Positions 55,297-64,000 of a DNA stretch of 64,000 nt are shown here, in pieces. Position 1 is the first letter of the stretch. Each line of letters opens with the position of its first letter. The position numbers and the translations under genes were made by a program. The stretch spans positions 31,330 through 95,329 of the forward strand of contig JABYQS010000147.1 in the NCBI GenBank assembly GCA_022592435.1, given 5' to 3'. The notes below the pieces were generated by a model. It saw nothing but the letters and a program-made list of their open reading frames with translations, ran no database searches and had not been told where the DNA came from. This stretch comes from Cerioporus squamosus. Lineage: Eukaryota; Basidiomycota; Agaricomycetes; Polyporales; Polyporaceae.

Positions 55297-56225
55297 ATGT
55301 ACCGTCGAAGAACGAACTTGCCATCTCGCGGTTCTTCCCGAGCAAGCCGCTGGCCCATGGCAGCTGTATCCGTTTCCATTCTCTCGTTCTTCGCGTTGCT
55401 GGTGTTATGTGTAGCTGCAGACCCACCCCGAAAGTCGAACGGCTTCACAGACGTCGTGACATGGGACAACTACACTGTGTTCCTCCATGACCACCGCATG
55501 TTCCTCCAGTGAGTCTGTCACCCCACTGCTATAGTATATGCCGTGTTGCCTGACTCCTGTTGCAGCGCCGGGGAGTTCCATACTTTCCGCCTTCCGGTGC
55601 CAGATTTGTGGCTCGATATATTCCAGAAGATGGTGGCCGCGGGGCTAAATGGTGTCAGGTTCGTTCTTAGACACGTACCCCGAAGGAAACTATACTCACG
55701 AAGCTCCCGACAGCTTCTACATCCACAGTAAGTGTTGACGTTGCGTCTTGAGAGGAGATTAGCATCTGACTGACATTGTCCGACCTCGCGCTGGCAGTGG
55801 GAGCAACAAACCCATCCCCTGGTGTTCTGGACTTTGATGATTGGCGGTCTCTTCAGGCTATATATGAAGCTGCAAAGCTTGCGGGCATCTTCGTGGTCCT
55901 CCGGCCTGGTGAGCCCAGTTACTCATCTAGATCGTGCTTACTACTTAGCCTCCGTGACATCTTTCACTAAAGGACCTTACGTGAGTGTCACTTCCTCGGG
56001 GTGCAGACCGATGTCGCTGAGCCTTGGGGGCCTCGCGTCAGATCAATGGCGAGACTACGTCCGGAGGAATTGCACACTGGATCACCAGTCAAGTTGCTGG
56101 GACTGTAAGAACGAACTCGACAGACTGGACGGCCGCTCACCAGCCGTATATCGACGGTATCGCTCGGGAAAGCGCAAATTATCAAGCTACCAATGGCGGA
56201 CCTCTCACTGCAAAGAACGCAGCCT
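55297..56225 (+). pseudogene. GH35 beta-galactosidase copy 3, truncated 5' fragment
   Basis: Keeps the GH35 N-terminus: a signal peptide in MAAVSVSILSFFALLVLCVA (ATG at 55297 or 55357), [89 protein letters not shown] and GIARESANYQATNGGPL. Homology stops at about 56212-56225, just before the acid/base motif (VQIDNEY in copy 2), where an AT-rich repeat begins. Splicing is in frame up to that point. Without the catalytic Glu residues it cannot be an active enzyme. Both the presequence and the sequence are closer to copy 1 than to copy 2. Confidence 0.85.
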
Positions 56226-57061
56226 TTTGGGTGTGTTGAAATGAGAGGAATGGATAAGGCAAATGGCAACATTATCTTTCAATTTTGTTTTGCCATAAGT
56301 GTTTCTGAAAAGATAGACTATTGACAAGTATGTTACCGGGCACTTTATAGACTACAATAACAAGTTGCATAGTCCCCAAGGCAACCAATCCTGTCTACAA
56401 ATGTATTACTTGAACATTTGAATTTAACTAAATGATGCCTCCATTTGTGGTCAGTAAAACCTGGCCATTGTCATTTGTGGAGATGTTTCTTTACCAGGTC
56501 AACATATTCCGCAATTTCATCTGTATGAAATCAGAACTGCCTGTACATGACATGAAAATAAAACTTTCGATAAATTGAAAAGGTTGATAAGGTGACACAA
56601 AAATAACATGCACACCATGCACATCAATTAAACCACTGTGAAATATGCACATGGATGTGTGTTCATTTGCACCAGAGAGAAAGGCTGTAATGTCTTCACT
56701 GCTGTATAAAGCAACAATTAAAATAAGTAGAGTTCTTTCACTATTTGCTGAAATTTTGAAGAAGTTTCTGGTGACTCAATGACATAATGTTTGTGCTTAT
56801 TGAAAAGGAAGGTAAATGAGAGAGGTATTATCACTGCAATAACCTTCGTGAGCTATGCTAGTGCATGTGCACAGAATACATTATTTATGAAATCATTGCT
56901 CAATCAAGCATTTCCTGCAGGGTCAAAGGCTGCACAGAGTTCACAGGAATTCCTGCAGGATCAAAGGCTGCACAGAGTTCACACAAGAAAGGCTTCAATA
57001 TGTTATAACTTTCCAGATATGGGTAGTCTGTTGTATCTACTTGTAGAAAAAGATAAGCAAA
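56226..57061. repeat. AT-rich repeat, copy A
   Basis: Markedly AT-rich against its neighbours and without a gene. The first 130 or so bases, beginning TTTTGGGTGTGTTGAAATGA, recur at 59410-59541 with about five differences, and both copies share the preceding C. A 38-base unit containing TCCTGCAGG and GGCTGCACAGAGTTCACA is duplicated in tandem at 56913-56988. It probably derives from a transposon (LTR or untranslated region) and truncates GH35 copy 3. Confidence 0.65.
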
Positions 57062-58011
57062 GGGTTAGGGGGCGATGCTGTAACCCCCATTCTGGGGTTT
57101 ACACCCGTTTTGGCTACTTCGCTTCCCTGCCTGCGTCGTTCTTCAGTTCTTACACGAACGACGCAGACGTATGTCATGTCATGCTCTCTCCTGTATCTTA
57201 GCTAGTTCTTACACAAACGACGCAGACGTATGTCATGTCATGCTCTCTCCTGTATCTTAGCTAGTTCTTACACAAACGACGCAGCTTGTGCTTGTTCACA
57301 CCTTCGTGTGATCTTCAGTGGAGCCGACGCCCGGCTTACACCTTTTTTGAACACCGTGCAAGCTTGCTTCGAACCAACCTCGAGCACGACTTCTAGAACG
57401 ACCCCGCCGAACACGCCATAGGCTTCCCTGCCTCCGGCGGACGCCCACCTCCCTTGCTGGCGGTCACGTCAGACTCTCTCTCCCGTCCTCCAGTCACTGT
57501 CGCCCACTGTGTCATTCTCCCGTCAACCCCCGTCTTCCCCGCTCTTGCTCGCAACCCGTTCAGTCGCTCGACGACAAGCTCTACAGGCTCTCTGTGCCAA
57601 CTCGGAGGACACCACAACGATGTCAAACGCGCTCTTGCTCAGTCCGCTCACCGAGCTCCCCTCGGACACGGCGTTGTCGTCTCGCGTGTCCGACGATCTC
57701 ATGGACGCCCTACAGAGTGGTATCGGTGACGAAGCCACCAAACAACCCACTGGAGCAGTCATTGAGTCCCCTGTTCTCTCTCCTAAACACCTCGACTGGA
57801 GCAGTCATTGAGTCCCCTGTTCTCTCTCCTAAACACCTTGAATCGTCGTTCCCGCCACTTCCTCGTTCCCCTGCAAGTTTGTCCCGCACCCCTTCCGCGC
57901 ATATAGTCACCTCAGATACTCCACTCGTTCCCTTCCATCGCCGTTCTTCGTCTTCTTTGTCTTCCGACTCTTCCTACGTCCTCCCGTCTTCGAACTACAC
58001 ACATACAGTCA
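57062..58011 (+). mobile_element. Gypsy-type LTR/leader remnant with tandem repeats
   Basis: Begins near TGTAACCCCCATTCTGGGGT (about 57080), a plausible LTR start. A 59-base unit starting GTTCTTACACAAACGACGCA is repeated 2.4 times (57146-57204, 57205-57263, 57264-57284). A second duplication, of a 46-base unit starting ACTGGAGCAGTCATTGAGTC, lies at 57749-57794 and 57795-57838. The following frame leads into gag. LTR ends could not be proven because no second copy is in the window. Confidence 0.55.
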
Positions 58012-58556
58012 TGTCCAACGACAAAGCACAAGTTCTCCACCCTGTCTTGAAGCAACCACCCGTCCTCACCCTAGGCAAACTCACTCCCGAGCTCATCACG
58101 GACTGGAACAACACGTGTCAGACGTACTTTCTGCACGTGCGGTCACTCGACGAATCCAACCGCATCTCCTTCGCCGCCGCTGGCTTCCAGGACCGTCTCG
58201 TCGAGAACCAGTGGAAGACGACCAAAGACGATCTCGTCGACCTCGACTGGGATGACTTCATCAACGAACTCCACTCGCAATTTCTCCGCGACCATCGCGG
58301 ATGCTTCAAATGCAGGAAGTTCTATGTTGGTCACCAGCGCAAGGACTGCCCGGACTGGCCCATTCGCCCCTACAAGCCTCTGACCGCAGCCGACGCCCTG
58401 GCCGCTCAGAAGCGCTTCGAGGTGTCCAAGAAGTCCGGGAAGGTCGCTGCCGTCTCTGTCCCCGAAGCCACCGTCAAGGACGCTGACAGCGACGACGACG
58501 TCGCCCAGAAGAAAGGCGGGCGAACGAGTGAGCAATGGCGGGGTGAGCAAGACTGA
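58012..58556 (+). pseudogene. Gypsy gag remnant 1, internally deleted
   Basis: A capsid-like start (MSNDKAQVLHPVLKQPPVLT, LTPELITDWNNTCQTYFLHV, AAAGFQDRLVENQWKTTKDD, FINELHSQFLRDH) is joined directly to the nucleocapsid zinc knuckle CFKCRKFYVGHQRKDC (CX2CX6HX4C). Against the second gag at 60571 it lacks roughly 140 residues of the capsid C-terminal part between FLRDH and CFKC. The frame runs on to 58556 with an acidic tail. It is a deletion derivative and not a working gag. Confidence 0.7.
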
Positions 58557-59409
58557 GACGAGACAGCAGATGTGCGAGATAGAGACGGAGATGGCGGGAG
58601 GGCGAGACTGAGACGGAGATCTACTAGACGGAGATGGCGGGTGGTCGAGAGCAAAACAGACAAACACAGAACCAGGCATGAAGTACAGGCCTCAAGACAC
58701 ATCGTGCAAGGGGGATGAGCATCAGAGGCAGGCAAGGTGGACGAGCACAGGATGATGACTGGAGGCGGCAGATCGAGCAATGAGAGACGTACCAATTAGA
58801 CAGTCCAGCGGACCAGTGCGCAGGCAGGCCGAGCAAGCGGAGGCAGATTGGCTGAGCAGATGCAGGTCAAGCAAGCGGAGGAGGAGGAGCACCGGAGGCA
58901 TGAGTGGAGGCAGGTTGAGCGAGCGGGACAGCATTCGGCAAGTAGACAGTGGCCGAGGTCTCCTGGATCTTGCGTGATAGCTAATGGAAGCTGGGTGGCG
59001 AGCCTGGTTCACTCAGAACAGAAGTGGAACAGATTCTGTATTGTGTTCGGAAAGACTGTGAGTATAGTGTACATGTGTGCATACGTAGGTGGTGGGACAT
59101 GTACCTGTATTGTATTCGGAAAGACTAAGGAACACAATACGGTTTGCGGAAGCAAAAGTATCAGCGCTAAGGTGAACAAATAGGACACGCGCTGTAAGCG
59201 CACGGCAGTGGGCTTACAGCTAACTTCTTCATGCCAGATCCTTGCATAGCCATGTGTTGGCTACCTGACGAAGCTTTGAGGAGGGACCGACGGAAGGAGA
59301 GAAAGAGACACTTGCTGGCGATATGAACAAAAATTGCCAGCTCAGCGCGCACCGGGAGCATCACGTGGCTATTTAGGGCAGGCTCGATAAGACTTCAGAA
59401 CTCACCGGA
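58557..59409. other. Transposon-derived debris, no gene
   Basis: Contains GAGACGGAGATGGCGGG-type direct repeats (about 58556-58650) and GAGCAAGCGGAGG repeats (58830-58920). Two copies of TTCGGAAAGACT lie at about 59048 and 59120. No coding or RNA gene is supported. Confidence 0.45.
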
Positions 59410-59541
59410 AGTGCTTTTGGGTGTGTTGATATGAGAGGAATGGATAAGGCAAATGGCAACATTATCTTTCAATTTTGTTTCGCCATAAGTGTTTCTGAAA
59501 AGATAGACTATTGACATGTATGTTACCGGCACTTCATAGAC
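59410..59541. repeat. AT-rich repeat, copy B
   Basis: A second copy of the segment that opens at 56223. It starts TTTTGGGTGTGTTGATATGA and ends TAGACTACA; similarity stops abruptly at about 59541. About 96 percent identical to copy A over 130 bases by eye. Confidence 0.7.
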
Positions 59542-59702
59542 TACATGTCTTGACAACCGAATATCACCATTCCAGCACACCTGGTTCGGGGAGCTCATCT
59601 AGGGAGCGCTAGTGAGGTCTCTGTGGCTATGCGGGGGGCTCTCAAGCCTCCCGAGTTTTGGAGGGGGCTCCTGAGATATCGATTTTTCCTGATGAATTGC
59701 AG

Positions 59703-59964
59703 GAGTACTCCACGAGCCCAATGACAATGGGTTCCTACCCCCGGTCGCATACTTCTCTTGCAAGCTCACTCCTACCAAGATCAACTATGAGATCTACAAC
59801 AGGGAGCTTCTCGCCATTGTCAAGTCCTTCAGGGACATGCGCGCCGCATGGCTCATTGGTACAGAAGTTCCTGCCATTGCAATTGCTGTTGTTTCTGATC
59901 ATAAAAATCTTGAATACTTATTTAATGACCTCGCTGTAAGCACAGCACTTGCTCGAGCTTATGC
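59703..59964 (+). pseudogene. Gypsy reverse-transcriptase RNase H fragment
   Basis: An isolated open segment with PPVAYFSCKLTPTKINYEIY, NRELLAIVKSFRDMRAAW and VVSDHKNLEYLFND, the RNase H connection of Ty3/Gypsy pol (compare NYxIYxxELLAI and DHKNLEYF). No polymerase motif precedes it, so it is a fragment of another element, distinct from the one at 62.3 kb. Confidence 0.7.
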
Positions 59965-60570
59965 ATTTCGTTTACGTCCGCACATTTGTATCTGTTTGTC
60001 CGGTCAGCGCTATGTACATATGCTTCTGCAAACCTCTATAGCGTTCCTCATCTTACGTTCGCTAGGTTCGTATTCCCATTTCCTCTGTCTCCCATGTATC
60101 TTACGTTCGGACGCTACTAGTTTTCGTTTCTGTTCACATTCTGAGTGTCCCCAGCGATGCGGGCTTTCACTTTTTTTCTTAACAGCGCACGACTTCTCCA
60201 AGACAGAGGATCAACTCGACGACCTCCCCACGTCAAACAATGCAACCGCCAAAGGCAGACGAGGAGGAGGAGCACTCCGCTCTCCATACTGTTCGTCTCC
60301 CACCGTCTTGCCACTGTGTTGCCCGTCGCACACGACACTAGACGTCGTCTCTGGACCACCACTGGCGACACACCACCTCTACTGTTTTACAAACTTGACG
60401 ACAAAGAGATCTGGGACGCGCTTGAGCAACCGCCAAACGACACAGACAGTGAGTTGGAACTCCTTTTCGGCTCTTCATCCCTGTCCTCTGTCCCCTCGTC
60501 GTTCGCATCTCTCGTACAAGACGCACCCTGCTCTTCATTGCTTTCCTACGACTCCAAATCATCCTGAGAC
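59965..60570. other. Leader or spacer of the second Gypsy element
   Basis: Low-complexity Ser/Pro/Thr-coding sequence like the pre-gag region at 57.5-58.0 kb, ending in a tandem ACTGCATACACCCACTG-type repeat (60580-60620). No gene is assigned. Confidence 0.4.
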
Positions 60571-61446
60571 TTGTCTATCGCTGCATACACCCACTGTAAC
60601 ACTGCATACACCCACTGCACCATGCTGTCCGCCAACTTCAAAGCGACAATCACACCCAACTCCAAGGCCACGCCGACCTTCGGGGAAGGGAAGATCACGC
60701 CTGTGAATATGAACACCTGGGAAAGCCATTGCAACCTGTTCTTCCGCGAGCGGGAGATCAACAACGAGAAGAAGGTGCAAAAGGCCAGCTTGGGATTTGC
60801 GAACAAGCTGCTCCAGGACTGGTACATCGCCAACCAGGACACCTACGATGAGATGTCCTGGAAGGACTTCATCAGCACCATGCGCATGTGCTTCCTCCCT
60901 CGTGGCTGGGCGAACACCATCTGTGCTGAGATCATCGCGAAGCATATGGACAACAACGACAACTTCGAAGACTTCATACTCGAGGTCAAGAAGCTCAATG
61001 CTCGCCTCCGCAACACCAACCAGCGCCTTGATGATGACGCACTCCATGCCATCGTGTCTGCCAACCTCGTTGAAGAGCTCACTCTCTCCTGCCTGGAAGG
61101 CAACACTGCAGACATCGACTCTTACCAAGAGTGGAAGACCCTTCTGACGACTCTGGACGCTCGCCATCATTGCATCCTCTCTATGGTGCGAGGCTACGCT
61201 GCTTGTAACTCTGGCAACAAGTCGACTACTTCTACGTACTCTTGTGGCTCTGGCAACACCAACACTGGGTTGTCTGGCAAGGGATCAGCCATCCCCAAGC
61301 TCATGGACAACGACCGCAAGCTGCTCAACAAGCACAAAGGCTGCTACAAGTGCCAATGCTTCTATGCTGGGCACGTCGCGAGTGAGTGCAAGACCTGGCC
61401 TGACCTGGCAACCTACAAGCTGCTCATGCTCAAGCAAAGGCCGTGA
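60571..61446 (+). CDS. Gypsy gag protein 2
   Basis: Retrotransposon capsid and nucleocapsid, about 275-290 residues (ATG at 60571 or 60622). The capsid part is WESHCNLFFREREINNEKKV, SLGFANKLLQDWYIANQDTY, MSWKDFISTMRMCFLPRGWA, HMDNNDNFEDFILEVKKLNA and LTLSCLEGNTADIDSYQEWK. The zinc knuckle is CYKCQCFYAGHVASEC (CX2CX6HX4C). The frame is open and complete. A stop then separates it from protease-like sequence ending LIRQDVASRLNLCQYPLP, where the second inverted-repeat element is inserted. Confidence 0.75.
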   Translation: MSIAAYTHCNTAYTHCTMLSANFKATITPNSKATPTFGEGKITPVNMNTWESHCNLFFREREINNEKKVQKASLGFANKLLQDWYIANQDTYDEMSWKDFISTMRMCFLPRGWANTICAEIIAKHMDNNDNFEDFILEVKKLNARLRNTNQRLDDDALHAIVSANLVEELTLSCLEGNTADIDSYQEWKTLLTTLDARHHCILSMVRGYAACNSGNKSTTSTYSCGSGNTNTGLSGKGSAIPKLMDNDRKLLNKHKGCYKCQCFYAGHVASECKTWPDLATYKLLMLKQRP

Positions 61447-61729
61447 AGGAGAATGTTCGCCCTCGTGGCAACATTGCAGCCGTCAATGATGTTGACGAGA
61501 ACACTGTTGCCGCTGTGGGCTCGGCTTCCCCACCTGCCTGAGCTTCATCCATCCTTGGCTCTGGTTTGGACTCTGAGGTGTATGTAGCCCCTCTTTTCTC
61601 CTCCCACACTATCTTGCCCACCGTCATCTTGTCCCACACCGTCGAGTCTACCCCTGTACCGACACTGATCGACTCACACAGTTCTGATTAGGCAAGATGT
61701 CGCCAGCCGCCTCAACCTTTGCCAATACC

Positions 61730-62208
61730 CTGCCGACTAGTGTTGTGAAATCCTGTCCTGTCCTGTCTTTTGACCCCCCTGGAGTAGGACACAAGACAGG
61801 ACCGAGGACTGGTCACTGGACACATAAAATTGAAGAGGACAGGACCCTGTGTTAGGACCGGTCCAGACTTGTCCTACATTGTATGAAGTGATGAATATCA
61901 TGGTATACCCTCCCTCCTGCAGTGATAATGCCTTCTGTTACCCATTTACCATGATGCAATAGGTCATAGACACTAAATGCAATCAGCTGAGGGCTGGAAG
62001 AAGTCAACTCAGAGTTGACCAGAGGTGTGGTTGAGGACCAGTCCTTACGTGTCCTCGTCCACATCATGATTGACAAGGACTGAGGACATGTCAATGGACA
62101 GGACACGTTGAGGACATGTATAAAGTCCGGTCCTTTGCAGTTCAAGTCCTGTCCTGTCACGTGTCCTCGATGTGTCCTAGGACAGGATTTCACAACACTA
62201 CTGCCGAC
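61730..62208. mobile_element. Second hAT-like miniature element, inserted in Gypsy pol
   Basis: The element is 61738-62200 (463 bp), with perfect 22-bp inverted ends starting TAGTGTTGTGAAATCCTGTC. It is flanked by the 8-bp duplication CTGCCGAC (61730-61737 and 62201-62208). The interior is packed with AGGACA/TGTCCT motifs in both orientations, as expected of subterminal transposase-binding repeats. It has no transposase. Removing it and one CTGCCGAC joins QYPLP to TPYKLGN in the Gypsy frame, so the insertion is later than the Gypsy element. Confidence 0.92.
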
Positions 62209-64000
62209 ACCTTACAAACTCGGCAACACATGGGGAACGGGAGAGGCAGAGAGCAAAGTGTATGTTAGGTTGAGGCTCGTGTACCCGATTTCTCCTGGAC
62301 TTCTGTATCATGTCGTGCCATCATCGTCCCCACTCTCTGCGTGCCTGTAATTCTAGGTAAACCTTTTCTGGAATCGAATCAGATCATTGAAGACCACGAT
62401 ATGTGCACCCTGATCCACAAACCCTCTGGCTTGAACCTCCTCATACCCCCCCCCCTACCTCCCCACCACCTCCACCGCAAACACCTTCACAACTCCACCA
62501 AGACCAACTTGAACGCAACATTGCCGATAATAACAACTAATGCATACAACATCTTCAATTCCTCCGCGAACTCACCTCTGCCACGAACCTTCGACAATTG
62601 GATGCCAACAACAACACCACCGACTCTTCCTTCATTGCCACCACAGCAGTCTGAGACCGCGCTGAGCAGCTGGCGCATATGGAGACCCTCGACCGCGAGA
62701 ACACCTCCATGAAGCTGGAATTCGCTGACCTCTTCCCGGATGACATCCCACATATCAACCACCTCCTGACAGACGTCTACCACCGATTTATCCTGAAAGA
62801 CGCAAACATGACGATCATCCGCTGTCAATACGATTGCCCCAAGAAGTACCGGGAGGTGTGAAAGATGCTCCTGCAGCAACACTTGGCAGCCGGGTGCATT
62901 CGTGAGTCCGATAGCCCATATGCGTCCCCTGCATTCTTGGTTCCCAAGTCAGACCCTACTGCGATACCGCACTGGGTCAATGACTACCGTGTCCTCAATG
63001 AGAACACGGTGCTGGATATGCATCCTCTTCCCAAAATCAGCAACATCCTCACTAATTGTGCGAAGGGGAAGATCTGGGCTAAGATTGACATGACGAATTC
63101 TCTTCCAGACTTGGGTTCACCCCAACAATGTGAAGTTTACTGCCGTTACTACACCCTTTGGTCTGTACAAATGGCTTGTGATGCCACAAGGATGCCACAA
63201 CACGCCTTCGACGTACCAACATCGAATGTTCGCTGTACTCCGGCCGTACATTGGTTTGATCTGTCATGTTTACCTTGACAATATCGTGATCTGGTCGCAG
63301 ACGTTGGTAGAACACAGGCACAATGTGTGTCTCATCCTTCAGGCACTGCGTAAGGCCTCCCTGTTCTGCTCAGACAAGAAGACGTCATTGTTCCTGACTG
63401 AACTGACGTTTCTCAGTCATCGCATCTCCACAGCTGGGGTTGAACCTGACCCAGTCAAGATAGAGAAGATCTTGAACTGGCCGACACCTCACAGTGTTGG
63501 CGATGTACGAGTGTACTTGGGACTTGTACACTATGTTGCGAGTTTCCTACCAAAGTTGGCCGAGCACACAGCTGTCTTGACCCCGCTCACAATGAAAGCC
63601 GCCGAACTCTCGTTCCCAGCCTGGTCAGCCAAACACCAGGCAGCTTTTGATGTGATCAAGCAGCTTGTAACAAGCACCAAGTGTCTTACAGTCATTGACT
63701 ATGATGACCTCAAACATAATCATATCTTCATCTCCTGCAACACAAGCGATATACAAACTGGCGCAATGCTCACGTTTGGCCTTACCCTCAAGACTGTGTG
63801 CCCGGTGGCTTTCGACTCCATGCAGTTGAAAGGAGCCGAGCTCAACTATCCCGTGCACGAGAAAGAGCTTCTGGCTATCGTGGGTGCACTTAAGAAATGA
63901 TGTGTCGGCTTGCTTGGCGTGCCTTTCACGGTATACACCAATCACCGAACACTGGAGAACTTTCATAAGCAGAAAGACCTGAGCCGTTGCCAAGCACGAC
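62209..64000 (+). pseudogene. Degenerate Gypsy pol (protease end, reverse transcriptase, RNase H)
   Basis: Runs off the right edge. Pieces: PVILGKPFLESNQI (protease end); LEFADLFPDDIPHINHLLTD; GCIRESDSPYASPAFLVPKS; WVNDYRVLNENTVLDMHPLP; GKIWAKIDMTNS; TTPFGLYKWLVMPQGCHNTP; VYLDNIVIW (the YxDD box reads YLDN); FLSHRISTAGVEPDPVKIEK; PVHEKELLAIVGALKK. Lesions are a TGA at 62859-62861, a frame slip at about 63107, and a TGA at 63898-63900, both stops falling where Trp is expected. RNase H reads CNTSDIQTG (CDxS in active elements) and YTNHRTLE (usually TDHR). With catalytic Asp residues lost it is dead. Confidence 0.85.

Noticed and set aside
57146..57284. 59-base repeats considered as a CRISPR-like array
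   Set aside because: The units are directly adjacent without spacers and lie in a retrotransposon leader in a eukaryotic genome.

Overview
The window reads as nuclear DNA of a filamentous basidiomycete, most likely an Agaricomycete of the Polyporales (wood-decay) type. The evidence is compact genes broken by many 45-70-base GT-AG introns, a mannanase with an N-terminal fungal cellulose-binding module, several GH35 beta-galactosidases, basidiomycete-style kinase-like genes, a Tad1-type LINE and Ty3/Gypsy fragments. No bacterial operon, CRISPR or phage features are present. The genus is an inference; nothing in the sequence names it.

Left part (1-28 kb): mostly single-copy housekeeping and secreted-enzyme genes. 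In order: the 3' end of a type II phosphatidylinositol 4-kinase; a CUS2/Tat-SF1 splicing factor (minus); a small inverted-repeat transposon; a short conserved gene, possibly a complex I accessory subunit (minus); a weakly supported small gene; a UPF0643 protein; an S10 serine-carboxypeptidase homologue with an altered active site (minus); a low-complexity hypothetical protein (minus); gamma-glutamyltransferase; CBM1-GH5 endo-mannanase; a hypothetical protein; a mitochondrial metallo-beta-lactamase-fold (ETHE1-like) enzyme; an F-box protein; a decayed kinase-like gene (minus); and the meiotic recombination factor Mnd1 (minus).

Middle (28.6-50 kb): a 225-aa orphan ORF, then an apparently intact Tad1-like LINE (gag-like ORF1; endonuclease, reverse transcriptase and RNase H in ORF2) ending in a 27-bp hairpin and a pure 53-A tail. 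The tail lies 46 bases before the first candidate start of a GH35 beta-galactosidase gene that is itself broken. A kinase-like gene (minus) and a second, intact, membrane-anchored GH35 gene follow.

Right part (50-64 kb): a small basic protein, a membrane-anchored histidine acid phosphatase, an intron-containing tRNA-Ser(GCT), a tRNA-Gly(GCC), and a third GH35 gene cut off after about 250 residues. The remainder is nested transposon debris: an AT-rich repeat, two Gypsy gag regions, pol fragments whose catalytic Asp codons are changed to Asn, and a second inverted-repeat element with a perfect 8-bp target duplication inside the Gypsy pol region.

A recurring oddity is that several otherwise well-conserved genes (CUS2, Mnd1, the 10.1-12.0 kb gene, the 43.5-45.7 kb gene, GH35 copy 1) are broken by single missing bases, nearly always in short G or C runs. 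This looks more like uncorrected sequencing or assembly error than parallel gene decay, but the sequence alone cannot decide. I found no clearly new multi-gene system. The best leads are the Ser-to-His S10 homologue, the LINE with its hairpin and possible extra ORF, and the two hAT-like miniature elements.
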